This document shows positions 57,097-64,000 of a stretch of DNA of 64,000 nucleotides, in pieces. The stretch spans positions 1 to 64,000 of the forward strand of contig NZ_LWBU01000362.1 of the NCBI RefSeq assembly GCF_001646665.1, in the 5' to 3' direction. Source of the stretch: Streptomyces noursei (GTDB lineage: Bacteria > Actinomycetota > Actinomycetes > Streptomycetales > Streptomycetaceae). A program made the position numbers and the translations under genes. Below the pieces are notes generated by a model. That model made no database searches, had not been told where the DNA came from, and saw nothing but the letters and a program-made list of their open reading frames with translations. How positions within the stretch are numbered: position 1 is the first letter of the stretch; each line of letters opens with the position of its first letter.

Positions 57097-59519
57097 GCGG
57101 TCGCGGGAGGCTGGCGCTGTGCGCCTTCGCCGCCACGCTGATGGCGGCGGGCGCCCTGCTGCCGCTGGTCGATCCGGCGACCTGGATCGTCCAGGCGGCG
57201 GTGCTCCTGGCGGTGCAGAGCGGCGCGGGCGCGCTGGTGCGGCGGTGGTCGTCGGCACGGGCGCTGACCGTGTCGGTGCAGGCCGTGGTGGCCGTGGTGG
57301 CGCTGACGGTCGTGTTCGCGCGGGACCACGCGGTGGCCGGCCTCCTTCCGGGGCCGGACGCCGTCCAGCGGTTCGGTCTGCTGCTGACCGCCGGCGCGGA
57401 CGACGTGGGGCAGTACGCGATACCCGCGCCCGCCACGGACGGCATCCGGCTGATGCTGGTAGGTGGCGTGCTGGTGATCGGGCTGCTGGTCGACGTACTG
57501 GCGGTGACGTTCCGCAGCGCCGCTCCGGCGGGTCTGCCGCTGCTGGCGCTGTACTCGGTCGCCGCCGGGCTGTCGGGCGGCGGGGCGAGCTGGCTGTGGT
57601 TCCTGCTGGCCGCCTCCGGCTACCTGGTGCTCCTGCTGGCGGAGGGCCGCGACCGGCTGTCGCAGTGGGGCCGCGTGTTCGGCGGCGCGGGCACGGCCCG
57701 GGGCGGCCGGGGCGCGGGACGGCCCGACGGCCCGCCGCGCGGCGGGCCGCTGGCCCCGGTGCGGACCGGACGGCGGATCGGTGTGGTGGCCCTGGGCATC
57801 GCGCTGGCCGTGCCGGCGGTGCTGCCGTCGCTCGGCGGCGGGCTGCTGAGCGGCACCGGCCCCTCGGGCGGAACGGGCGGAGGCATGATCACCGCGGTCA
57901 ACCCGCTGGTGTCCCTCCAGGACAACCTGACCCAGCCCGAGGACCGCGAGGTGCTGAGCTACCGCACCAACGCCACGGAGACGTCGCAGCTGTACCTGCG
58001 CCTGACGTCGCTCGACGACTTCGACGGCGAGTCCTGGAAGCTCACCGAGCGGCCCATCGGCGACGTGCCCGACCGTTTCCCGCAGCCCAACGGGCTGAGC
58101 GGAGAGGTGGGCACCACCGAGATCACCACGAGCATCTCGGCGTCCGACTCGTACGCGCAGGTGTGGCTGCCGATGCCCTATCCCGCGACGGGCGTCGAGA
58201 CCGAGGGACGCTGGCGGTACGAGTCGGCCGGGCGCACGCTCGTCGGTGACAAGGGCCAGACCACCAAGGGCGTCCAGTACAGGGTGACCAGTCTGATCGT
58301 GAACCCGACCCGGCGGCAGCTGGCCGACGCCCCGGACGCCCCGGCGGCCCTCGTGCGCGAGTACACGCGGCTGCCCTCGTCCCTGCCGGCGGACGTCAGG
58401 TCGACCGCGGCCCGGGTCACCCGGGGCGCGACGAACGACTACGAGCGGGCCGTGAAGCTCCAGGACTGGTTCGCGGTGGAGGGCGGCTTCCGCTACGACA
58501 CCGAGGTGTCGTCGGGGACGGGCGCCGCGGCCATCTCGCAGTTCCTCAAGAACAAGGAGGGGTTCTGCGTCCACTTCTCGTTCTCGATGGCGGCGATGGC
58601 CCGCACGCTGGGCATTCCGGCGCGGGTCGCGGTCGGCTTCACCCCGGGGGCTCCGCAGTCGGGCGGCGTCATGTCGGTCGGCATCCGCGACGCCCACGCG
58701 TGGCCCGAGCTGTACTTCGAGGGCGTGGGGTGGACCCGGTTCGAGCCCACGCCGACGCGCGGCTCGGTGCCCGAGTACACCCGGCCGGAGGCCCCGGCGA
58801 ACCAGCCGAGCGCGCCGCCGGAGCCGGAGGCGAGCGCCGCGGCCGTGCCGTCCGCGCAGCCGTCCGCACAGGACAGCTGCCCGCCGCAGGCGCGGCGGCT
58901 GGGCGAGTGCGGTGAGCCCGAGGAGCAGGGCGCCGCGGCGCCCACCGACTCGGGACCGCCGCTCGGCACCGTCCTGCTGGTCGCCGCCGGCGTCGTGGCC
59001 GTGGTGCTGATCCCCCTCCTGCCGCTGCTGTGGCGCAGACGGGTACGGGCCCGGCGCCTCGGTACGGCCGGGCGGGGCCCCGAGGAGGTGGCCGCCCGCA
59101 CGCTGGCCGTCTGGGCGGAGATCATCGACACGGCGTGGGATCACGGCATCGCCCCGGACGAGTCGCAGACGCCCCGGAGGACGGCCGAGCGGATCGTCCG
59201 GCTCGGCGAACTGGACGAAGCGCCGGCCGACGCCGTGCACCGGGTGGCCGGTGCCGTGGAGCAGGTCCTCTACGCCGCGCGGCCGCTCCCCACTGCCGGA
59301 CTGGCCGAGGACGCCGCCCGGATCCGTGAGGCCCTGGCGGCTTCGGTGGGCCGGACGGGCCGGCTGCGGGCGCTGTTCGCTCCGCGCTCGGCCGTCCGGG
59401 TGGTGTGGGCGGTCACGGACGCGTGGGCGACGGCGACCGGCCGCTGGGCCGACCGGCGCCGCCGTCTGGTGGCCCGCTGGCCCTCCGCCGTCCGCCGCCC
59501 CTCCCGGCAGCGCGGCTGA
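57093..59519 (+). CDS. Transglutaminase-like membrane protein (DUF3488/TgpA type)
   Basis: The 808-aa protein has about six membrane segments in the first 250 residues and a large extracytoplasmic domain holding a transglutaminase core. The Cys is in KEGFCVHFSFSMAAMARTLGIPARV, the His in RDAHAWPELYF and the Asp-containing loop is FEPTPTRGS. A further membrane segment lies near residue 640 (GTVLLVAAGVVAVVLIPLLPLLW), and a cytoplasmic DUF4129-like tail follows. The triad residues look intact. ATG 57093 overlaps the DUF58 stop (ATGA); TTG 57087 is a weaker alternative. Probable substrate is cell-surface protein; unknown. Confidence 0.94.
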   Translation: MSGRGRLALCAFAATLMAAGALLPLVDPATWIVQAAVLLAVQSGAGALVRRWSSARALTVSVQAVVAVVALTVVFARDHAVAGLLPGPDAVQRFGLLLTAGADDVGQYAIPAPATDGIRLMLVGGVLVIGLLVDVLAVTFRSAAPAGLPLLALYSVAAGLSGGGASWLWFLLAASGYLVLLLAEGRDRLSQWGRVFGGAGTARGGRGAGRPDGPPRGGPLAPVRTGRRIGVVALGIALAVPAVLPSLGGGLLSGTGPSGGTGGGMITAVNPLVSLQDNLTQPEDREVLSYRTNATETSQLYLRLTSLDDFDGESWKLTERPIGDVPDRFPQPNGLSGEVGTTEITTSISASDSYAQVWLPMPYPATGVETEGRWRYESAGRTLVGDKGQTTKGVQYRVTSLIVNPTRRQLADAPDAPAALVREYTRLPSSLPADVRSTAARVTRGATNDYERAVKLQDWFAVEGGFRYDTEVSSGTGAAAISQFLKNKEGFCVHFSFSMAAMARTLGIPARVAVGFTPGAPQSGGVMSVGIRDAHAWPELYFEGVGWTRFEPTPTRGSVPEYTRPEAPANQPSAPPEPEASAAAVPSAQPSAQDSCPPQARRLGECGEPEEQGAAAPTDSGPPLGTVLLVAAGVVAVVLIPLLPLLWRRRVRARRLGTAGRGPEEVAARTLAVWAEIIDTAWDHGIAPDESQTPRRTAERIVRLGELDEAPADAVHRVAGAVEQVLYAARPLPTAGLAEDAARIREALAASVGRTGRLRALFAPRSAVRVVWAVTDAWATATGRWADRRRRLVARWPSAVRRPSRQRG

Positions 59520-59547
59520 CCCGCCCCCGGCCCCGGGGATCTGTCCC

Positions 59548-59584
59548 GCGAGAGGCCCCGGCCCACAAGGCCGGGGCCTCTCGC
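59548..59584 (+). terminator. Terminator of the MoxR–DUF58–transglutaminase operon
   Basis: A perfect 16-bp stem (59548–59563 with 59569–59584) with a CACAA loop, 28 bp after the last stop. Confidence 0.9.
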
Positions 59585-59880
59585 ATGCGCCACGGTGGGC
59601 CCGGTCGGCGGGGGGTGGGGGTGGGTGGGGTCGCTGCGTGCTGATCGCGTCGTTCCGGCCGGGGCGGCGGGCCCGAACGGCCCGGCTACCGGGGGGCGGA
59701 GGCGGCCCGGACGCGGCGATGCGCGGCGCAGGGGCCGGGGCCGGAGGTGTACGGGCCGCCCGCCGCGGGTGGCCGAGCTGCGGAGACGTTCCGGCCGGGG
59801 CCGGGGGGGACGGCGGCCGAACGTGGCGCCGTGGGGTGTCCCGTCCGGCGCGGCCGGGCGCTAGGTGCTTACGGGTACGG
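59585..59880. other. 296-bp non-coding stretch
   Basis: No credible gene. It is extremely GC-rich, with a G-quadruplex motif at 59610–59630 and only shadow open frames. It ends at the hairpin of the minus-strand DUF3040 gene. Confidence 0.65.
59610..59630 (+). repeat. Plus-strand G-quadruplex motif
   Basis: Runs of six, five, three and four G's are separated by single T's. This is the canonical form of a very stable parallel G-quadruplex. It lies downstream of the operon terminator, not near a promoter. Confidence 0.75.
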
Positions 59881-59915
59881 GTGAGGGGCGACCGCCCGAA
59901 GCGGTCGCCCCTCAC
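59881..59915 (-). terminator. Terminator of the DUF3040 gene
   Basis: A perfect 15-bp stem (59881–59895 with 59901–59915) with loop CCGAA, 40 bp beyond the minus-strand stop. Confidence 0.88.
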
Positions 59916-59954
59916 TCGTACATCGTATGGTGGCGCGGCCTCGCGGCCGTGCGC

Positions 59955-60350
59955 TCAGTGTCCCTGCTCGTCGCGGCGACGCTGCCACCGCTGCTCGATC
60001 CGGTCCATCATGGAGCGGCGCTGCCGGGGATGGTGCCGGCCGTGGGCCGTGCCTCCTTCGGCCTGCTGCTCGCCCGGTTTCGGCGCCTTGCGCCATCCGG
60101 TGACCGCGAGGACCGCACAGCCGAGCATGACGAGGAACCCCACCACGCTGATCCAGATCTGCTGAGCGACCATTCCGGCCATGAGGAGCGCGATACCCAC
60201 CAGGAAGCCTGCGACTGCCTGGTAGACCCGTCGCCGGGTGTGTGTACGCAGCCCGCTTCCCTCGAGCGCTGTCGCGAACTTGGGATCTTCGGCGTACAGC
60301 GCTCGCTCCATCTGCTCGAGCATTCGCTGCTCGTGCTCCGAGAGCGGCAC
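59955..60350 (-). CDS. DUF3040 membrane protein
   Basis: The 131-aa protein has the DUF3040 opening VPLSEHEQRMLEQMERALYAEDPKFATAL, then two hydrophobic segments (about residues 47–65 and 69–87) and a Gln/Arg/His-rich cytoplasmic tail. The family is actinobacterial and of unknown role. GTG 60350 has GAGGAGG 5 nt upstream. A longer in-frame reading has no matching ribosome binding site. The 263 bp to the methyltransferase gene hold no other gene. Confidence 0.92.
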   Translation of the reverse strand: MPLSEHEQRMLEQMERALYAEDPKFATALEGSGLRTHTRRRVYQAVAGFLVGIALLMAGMVAQQIWISVVGFLVMLGCAVLAVTGWRKAPKPGEQQAEGGTAHGRHHPRQRRSMMDRIEQRWQRRRDEQGH

Positions 60351-60613
60351 GGAGTCCTCCTCGTCGTCGGTCGCTGGGGGCGACCGGTATGCGGCCCTTT
60401 CAGGATAGGCAGGGATTCGCCCCCGTGAAACCCGCCCTGTGCCTTTCACCGATCGGACCGCCATGCCGGTTCGGGTGGTGAGGCGTTGATTCCCCGTCCT
60501 CCGATCCGTCATGCCGGATGGTGTCCCTCGATCATACGGGGATCCGGGCGCCAACGGGGGGCCTGTGGCGTACTCCATCTGCGGCTGCGCCGCTGATCAG
60601 CACGCTGGTCGCG

Positions 60614-61372
60614 TCAGCCTCGCTTTTCGCCCAGCACGTGCAGTTGGGTGGCGACCGACCGGAAGGCGGGCAGCTCGGCCGCCGCGGCCTCCAGCTGGAG
60701 GAGCGCGTCCAGCGCTCCGGGCTCGGTGTCGACCAGCACTCCGGGGACCAGGTCGGCGAAGACGCGCACCCCGTGCACGGCACCGACCTCCACGCCCGCC
60801 GCCTCGACGGCCTCGGTGAGCTGCTCGGCGGTGAAGCGCCGCGGGACCGGGTCTCCCTCGCCCCAGCGGCCGTCCGGGTCGGTCAGGGCGCGGCGGGCCT
60901 CGCTGAAGTGCCCGGCGAGCGCCCTGGCCAGGACCGCGCCGCCGAGTCCGGCCGCGAGGAGGCTGAGCGCGCCGGAGGGCCGCAGCGCCGCCACGGCGTT
61001 GCGCACGCCCTCCGCGGGGTCGTCCACGTACTCCAGGACGCCGTGGCAGAGAACCGCGTCGTACCCGCCGCGCTCGACGACGTCGAACAGGCCGTGGATG
61101 TCGCCCTGCACGCCCTGGACCCGCTCGGCGACGCCGGCCTCGGCGGCGCGGCGCTCCAGTGCGAACAGCGCGTTGGGGCTGGGGTCGACGACCGTGACCC
61201 GGTGGCCCAGCCGCGCGACGGGCACGGCGAAGTTTCCGCTGCCGCCGCCGGTGTCGAGGACGTCCAGGCTGTCCTTGCCGGTCGCCTTGACCCGGCGGTC
61301 GAGGGCGTCCTCCAGGACGTCCCACACCACGGCGGTACGAAGGGAGGCGCGGGGGCGCTGCGGGTCCGACAC
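60614..61372 (-). CDS. SAM-dependent methyltransferase, class I
   Basis: The 252-aa class I methyltransferase has motif I VLDTGGGSGNFAVPVARLG, motif II VTVVDPSP and motif IV YDAVLCHGVLEYVDD. This is a UbiE/Methyltransf_11-type fold. The substrate is not visible from sequence. GTG 61372 is the start. The HEPN gene lies 49 bp upstream on the same strand, so they may be co-transcribed. Confidence 0.93.
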   Translation of the reverse strand: MSDPQRPRASLRTAVVWDVLEDALDRRVKATGKDSLDVLDTGGGSGNFAVPVARLGHRVTVVDPSPNALFALERRAAEAGVAERVQGVQGDIHGLFDVVERGGYDAVLCHGVLEYVDDPAEGVRNAVAALRPSGALSLLAAGLGGAVLARALAGHFSEARRALTDPDGRWGEGDPVPRRFTAEQLTEAVEAAGVEVGAVHGVRVFADLVPGVLVDTEPGALDALLQLEAAAAELPAFRSVATQLHVLGEKRG

Positions 61373-61421
61373 GGCAGTTGACTCCTCGGTGACGGTTACG
61401 AACGCTCCCCACCCTATGGCC

Positions 61422-61928
61422 TCACGGGGCGTGCCCGGTCCCTCCGCCCGCGGGGTCCGTCCCGGCCTCCGTGGGCCTGGGGCGCGGCAGTACCGGTTCG
61501 GGCACCAACAGCCGCTCCACCAGGCCGAGGAACATGGTCACGTCGCGGATCAGGTCGTCCGCGTCGCGGTGGGTGGCCGCCCCCCGTATGCCCGCTTCCG
61601 CGCGTGCCCGGCGGGAGGCCCCGGCGGCGAACAGGGTGCTCCACTCGGTCAGCTCGGGGGCGACCTCCGGGAGCACGTCCCAGGCGCTGCGTATCTGCTG
61701 CCGTTTGCGCGGTGTGGACTCGGGCCGGCCGCGGACGGCGAGCACGGCGGCCGCGGTCCGGAGGGCGGCGAGGTGGGCGGTGGCGTACCGCTCGTTGGCG
61801 GTCTCGAGGGTGCTCGCCTCTTCCAGGGCCGCGTGCGCCTGGTCGAGAAGGTCGAGGGCGGCGGGCGGCGCCGAGGCACGGCGCAGTACGGGGTGGATGT
61901 CGCTCGCCGCCGTGCGGGTACCGGCCAT
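61422..61928 (-). CDS. SAV_6107-family HEPN-domain protein
   Basis: The 168-aa protein matches, as I recall it, the actinobacterial SAV_6107-type HEPN family: ALDLLDQAHAALEEASTLETANERYATAHLAALRTAAAVLA is an alpha-helical HEPN core. HEPN proteins are often RNases in toxin systems, usually with an R-x4-6-H motif; ERYATAH here has R-x3-H, and I cannot confirm a catalytic site. No obvious antitoxin partner lies next to it. ATG 61928 has GGAGG 6 nt upstream. The C-terminal 25 residues are Pro/Gly/Thr-rich. Confidence 0.86.
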   Translation of the reverse strand: MAGTRTAASDIHPVLRRASAPPAALDLLDQAHAALEEASTLETANERYATAHLAALRTAAAVLAVRGRPESTPRKRQQIRSAWDVLPEVAPELTEWSTLFAAGASRRARAEAGIRGAATHRDADDLIRDVTMFLGLVERLLVPEPVLPRPRPTEAGTDPAGGGTGHAP

Positions 61929-62018
61929 GACGAACCTCCAGTCGTCGGGTGACGGCAATTGCGGCCGTATGGGCCCATCGTGCAGGCCACCACTGACAGT
62001 CGGGCCTGAGCTGTGCTT

Positions 62019-62047
62019 TTGCCTGTACCCACGAAGCGGGGTAGTTT
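62019..62047 (+). promoter_or_regulatory. Promoter of the ABC-like/YhgE unit
   Basis: TTGCCT (62019–62024) and TAGTTT (62042–62047) are spaced by 17 bp. The predicted transcription start near 62054 falls inside a dyad. Confidence 0.6.
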
Positions 62048-62051
62048 TTGA

Positions 62052-62065
62052 ACTGACTGGTCAGT
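62052..62065. promoter_or_regulatory. TetR-like operator dyad
   Basis: ACTGAC and GTCAGT form a 6-bp inverted repeat around TG, right at the predicted transcription start. The short spacing and TGAC half-sites resemble TetR-family operators. No regulator gene is in view; one may lie beyond 64000. Confidence 0.6.
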
Positions 62066-62083
62066 GCAAAGGAATGGGGGCTC

Positions 62084-63094
62084 GTGGACAGCCAGGACGA
62101 CGACCCGGTGATCCCGGACGAGCGGGAGACGGACGCCGCCGCGGGCGGAAGCGCGAAGGACGGCCCCGCGGCCGTCACCGGCACCGGCGGCACCGACACC
62201 GCGTCCGGTGGCGACACCGGCGCCGGGGACGGGGAGAACGGCGGCACCGGTGACGGGGAGAACGGCGGCGCCGGCGAGGAACGGACTCCGGCGCCGGGCG
62301 ACGACCGGCGGCAACCGCACGGGGCGGCGCTGGTCGCCGAGGGCTTCGGCATGAAGGGACCGCGCGGCTGGTCCTTCCGCGGCGTGGCGGTGGACGCCCG
62401 CCCCGGCTCACTGGTGACGATCGAGGGGCCGTCCGGCTCCGGGCGCACCTGCCTGCTGCTCGCGCTGACCGGCCGAATGCGTCCCACCGAGGGCCGCGCG
62501 GAGGTCGGCGGGCTGGCGCTGCCGCGCAGGATGGCCGCCGTACGCCGGATCAGCGCGCTCGGCCCGGTGCCAGGGGTAAGTGACCTCGACCCCGCCCTGA
62601 CGGTCGCCGAGCACCTGCGCGAGCGTGCCCTGCTGCAGCGCCGGTTCGACGGCTCGCCACTGGCCCTGCTGCGCCCGCGCCGCGAACGCGCCGCCGCGTC
62701 CCGCGCCCGCGTCGAGGCGGCCCTGAGCGCCGCCGGACTCGACCTGGACGCCCTGCCCAAGGCGGGCCGCACCTCCGTGCGGGACCTGGAGCGGCTGGAG
62801 GCCCTGCGCCTGTCGATCGCCCTCGCGCTGATCGGCGAACCGCGCCTGCTGGCCATAGACGACGCGGACCTCAAGCTCTCCGACACCGACCGCGCCGAGG
62901 CCTGGGCCCTGCTCCGGTCGATCGCCGACGGCGGCACGACCGTGCTGGCCGTGTGCAGCGAGGCACCCGGCGGCACCGTCGCCATCCGCACCACCGCGAG
63001 CGAGACGGAAACCGGGACCGGGACCGGAACCGCGGACGAGACCGACACCGAGAAGGGGGCAGCCGATGCGCTCGCCGAAACTGGCCGCGCTTGA
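62084..63094 (+). CDS. ABC-like ATPase domain protein with degenerate nucleotide-binding motifs
   Basis: The 336-aa protein has an acidic Gly/Thr/Asp-rich N-terminus of about 80 residues and then an ABC ATPase fold. The Walker A reads GPSGSGRT (115–122): the invariant Lys is Arg. The signature LSGGQ is absent (SVRDLERLE at about 231–239). The Walker B reads LLAIDDAD (255–262): the catalytic Glu is missing. It is probably a pseudo-ATPase or a very divergent ABC subunit. The tail is Thr/Glu-rich. GTG 62084 follows the promoter and operator. It overlaps the YhgE gene by 29 bp. Confidence 0.88.
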   Translation: MDSQDDDPVIPDERETDAAAGGSAKDGPAAVTGTGGTDTASGGDTGAGDGENGGTGDGENGGAGEERTPAPGDDRRQPHGAALVAEGFGMKGPRGWSFRGVAVDARPGSLVTIEGPSGSGRTCLLLALTGRMRPTEGRAEVGGLALPRRMAAVRRISALGPVPGVSDLDPALTVAEHLRERALLQRRFDGSPLALLRPRRERAAASRARVEAALSAAGLDLDALPKAGRTSVRDLERLEALRLSIALALIGEPRLLAIDDADLKLSDTDRAEAWALLRSIADGGTTVLAVCSEAPGGTVAIRTTASETETGTGTGTADETDTEKGAADALAETGRA

Positions 63095-64000
63095 GCTGAA
63101 GCGGTTCGGCAGGGGCAAGCTGCCGCGCGCCGCGCTCGTGGCGATCCTGCTGCTGCCGCTGCTGTACGGCGCGCTGTACCTGTGGTCCTTCTGGGACCCG
63201 TACGGCAGGCTCGAGAAGCTTCCCGTCGCCCTGGTCAACGAGGACAAGGGCGCCACCGCGGACGGCAAGAAGATCACCGCGGGCGCCGACCTCGCCAGGA
63301 ACCTGCGCGAGAGCAAGGTCTTCGAGTGGCACGAGGTGAGCGACGCCCAGGCCCGCGAGGGTGTGGAGAACGGTACGTACTACCTGTCGCTGACCATGCC
63401 GCGCGACCTCAGCGAGCGCATCGCCTCCAGCTCGGGCGACACGCCCGAGACGGGCGCCCTCCAGGTGCGTACCAACGACGCCAACAACTACATCGTGGGC
63501 CAGATATCGCGGACGGTGTTCGCCGAGGTCCGCACGGCCGCCTCCACCAAGTCGTCCCGGTCGTTCCTGGACAAGATCTTCATCAAGTTCTCCGACCTCC
63601 ACGACGCCACCGAGAAGGCGGCCAAGGGGGCCGACGAGCTCAAGAGCGGGGCCGCGAAGGCCAAGAAGGGCTCCAAGGACCTCTCCGACGGTCTGACCGA
63701 CGCCAAGAAGGGCAGTGGTGAGCTGGCCGGGGGCCTGAAGAAGCTCGACTCCGGCGCGGCCGACCTGGAGACGGGCGCCCGGCAGGTCGCCGGCGGCACC
63801 CAGGTGCTCGCCGACAAGGTCAACGGCGTGGCCGCCGACGTACGTCCGTACCTCAAGGACAACGGGAAGAAAATCGGCGACTCCGCGCGCCTGGTCTCGG
63901 ACTTCTCCCAGGGCATGCGCAACAGCCTCGACCTCGTGGTGAAGACCGGGCCCACCCTGCGGTCCGGCGCGCACGTGGCGGCCGACGAGATCGCCGCCAT
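63066..64000 (+). CDS. YhgE/Pip-family membrane protein (partial, cut by window end)
   Basis: The gene starts at ATG 63066 (MRSPKLAALELKRF) and runs past the end of the window. The first membrane segment is about residues 22–45, then an extracytoplasmic domain (PVALVNEDKGATADGKK, VFEWHEVS, YYLSLTMPRDLSERI). A long repeated region (KSGAAKAKKGSKDL, SDGLTDAKKGSGEL and similar) of YhgE/Pip type follows. Such proteins are linked to phage infection, export or type VII-like secretion. A C-terminal membrane part is expected beyond the edge. Confidence 0.9.
   Translation, partial: MRSPKLAALELKRFGRGKLPRAALVAILLLPLLYGALYLWSFWDPYGRLEKLPVALVNEDKGATADGKKITAGADLARNLRESKVFEWHEVSDAQAREGVENGTYYLSLTMPRDLSERIASSSGDTPETGALQVRTNDANNYIVGQISRTVFAEVRTAASTKSSRSFLDKIFIKFSDLHDATEKAAKGADELKSGAAKAKKGSKDLSDGLTDAKKGSGELAGGLKKLDSGAADLETGARQVAGGTQVLADKVNGVAADVRPYLKDNGKKIGDSARLVSDFSQGMRNSLDLVVKTGPTLRSGAHVAADEIAA

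Noticed and set aside
59595-59864. An 89-codon open frame between two terminators
   Set aside because: It consists of G-rich sequence including the quadruplex motif, gives Gly/Arg-rich translation and has no ribosome binding site.

Overview
The window looks like a chromosomal core segment from a Streptomyces or a close relative. The evidence is very high GC with strong third-position bias, many GTG starts, four-base stop/start overlaps (ATGA, GTGA), and a gene order I know from Streptomyces: a his operon, dnaE, lspA–TraR/DksA–ileS, then divIVA–sepG–sepF–yggS–yfiH–ftsZ–ftsQ–murG–ftsW–murD–mraY–murF–murE–ftsI–ftsL–rsmH. I see no insertion sequence, phage, CRISPR array, rRNA, tRNA or specialised-metabolite cluster.

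Region 1 (34–5848, minus) is a compact histidine operon read hisD-hisC-hisB-(55-aa membrane protein)-hisH-priA/hisA-(RidA-family protein)-hisF. Nearly every junction is a 4-bp overlap, except hisH–priA. A 17-bp dyad lies in the divergent promoter region upstream of hisD. Region 2 (6009–14517) holds a predicted beta-helix protein with two membrane segments, a hypothetical protein, a LON-domain protein, a YbaK/EbsC-type deacylase, a membrane protein, an ABC-2 exporter pair, a NYN-domain protein with a repetitive linker, and a 56-aa basic protein. Region 3 (14597–24329) has dnaE, a DUF2252 protein, a membrane protein next to a membrane-anchored DsbA-like protein, a Tat-exported PhoD-type phosphatase and a secreted M43-like metalloprotease. 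Region 4 (24382–31638) has a dienelactone-hydrolase-like protein, an MscS channel, a CPA1 Na+/H+ antiporter, a GNAT enzyme, an RluD-type pseudouridine synthase, lspA, and a TraR/DksA protein with a very long Ala/Lys/Pro-rich, histone-like N-terminus.

Region 5 (about 31900–35693) is ileS behind a translational T-box leader. Region 6 (35736–53431, minus) is the division and cell-wall cluster, which carries divIVA, FtsZ and its partners, lipid II synthesis, PBP3 and the 16S rRNA methyltransferase RsmH. A good housekeeping promoter for its upstream end lies at 53653–53680, with a dyad over its -35 box.

Region 7 (53856–64000) has a beta-carbonic anhydrase, a MoxR–DUF58–transglutaminase operon, a DUF3040 membrane protein, a methyltransferase, a SAV_6107-type HEPN protein, and a promoter/operator driving an ABC-like protein with degenerate ATPase motifs coupled to a YhgE/Pip-type membrane protein cut by the window edge. 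Convergent gene pairs are often separated by long, perfect GC-rich hairpins without T tracts.

Most of the window is conserved housekeeping DNA. The items most worth following are the histone-tailed DksA-like protein with a substituted zinc ligand, the degenerate ABC/YhgE pair with its operator, the small membrane protein inside the his operon, the NYN protein's repeat linker, the 20-bp dyad where phoD should have a ribosome binding site, and two strong G-quadruplex motifs. I do not see a clearly new multi-gene system.
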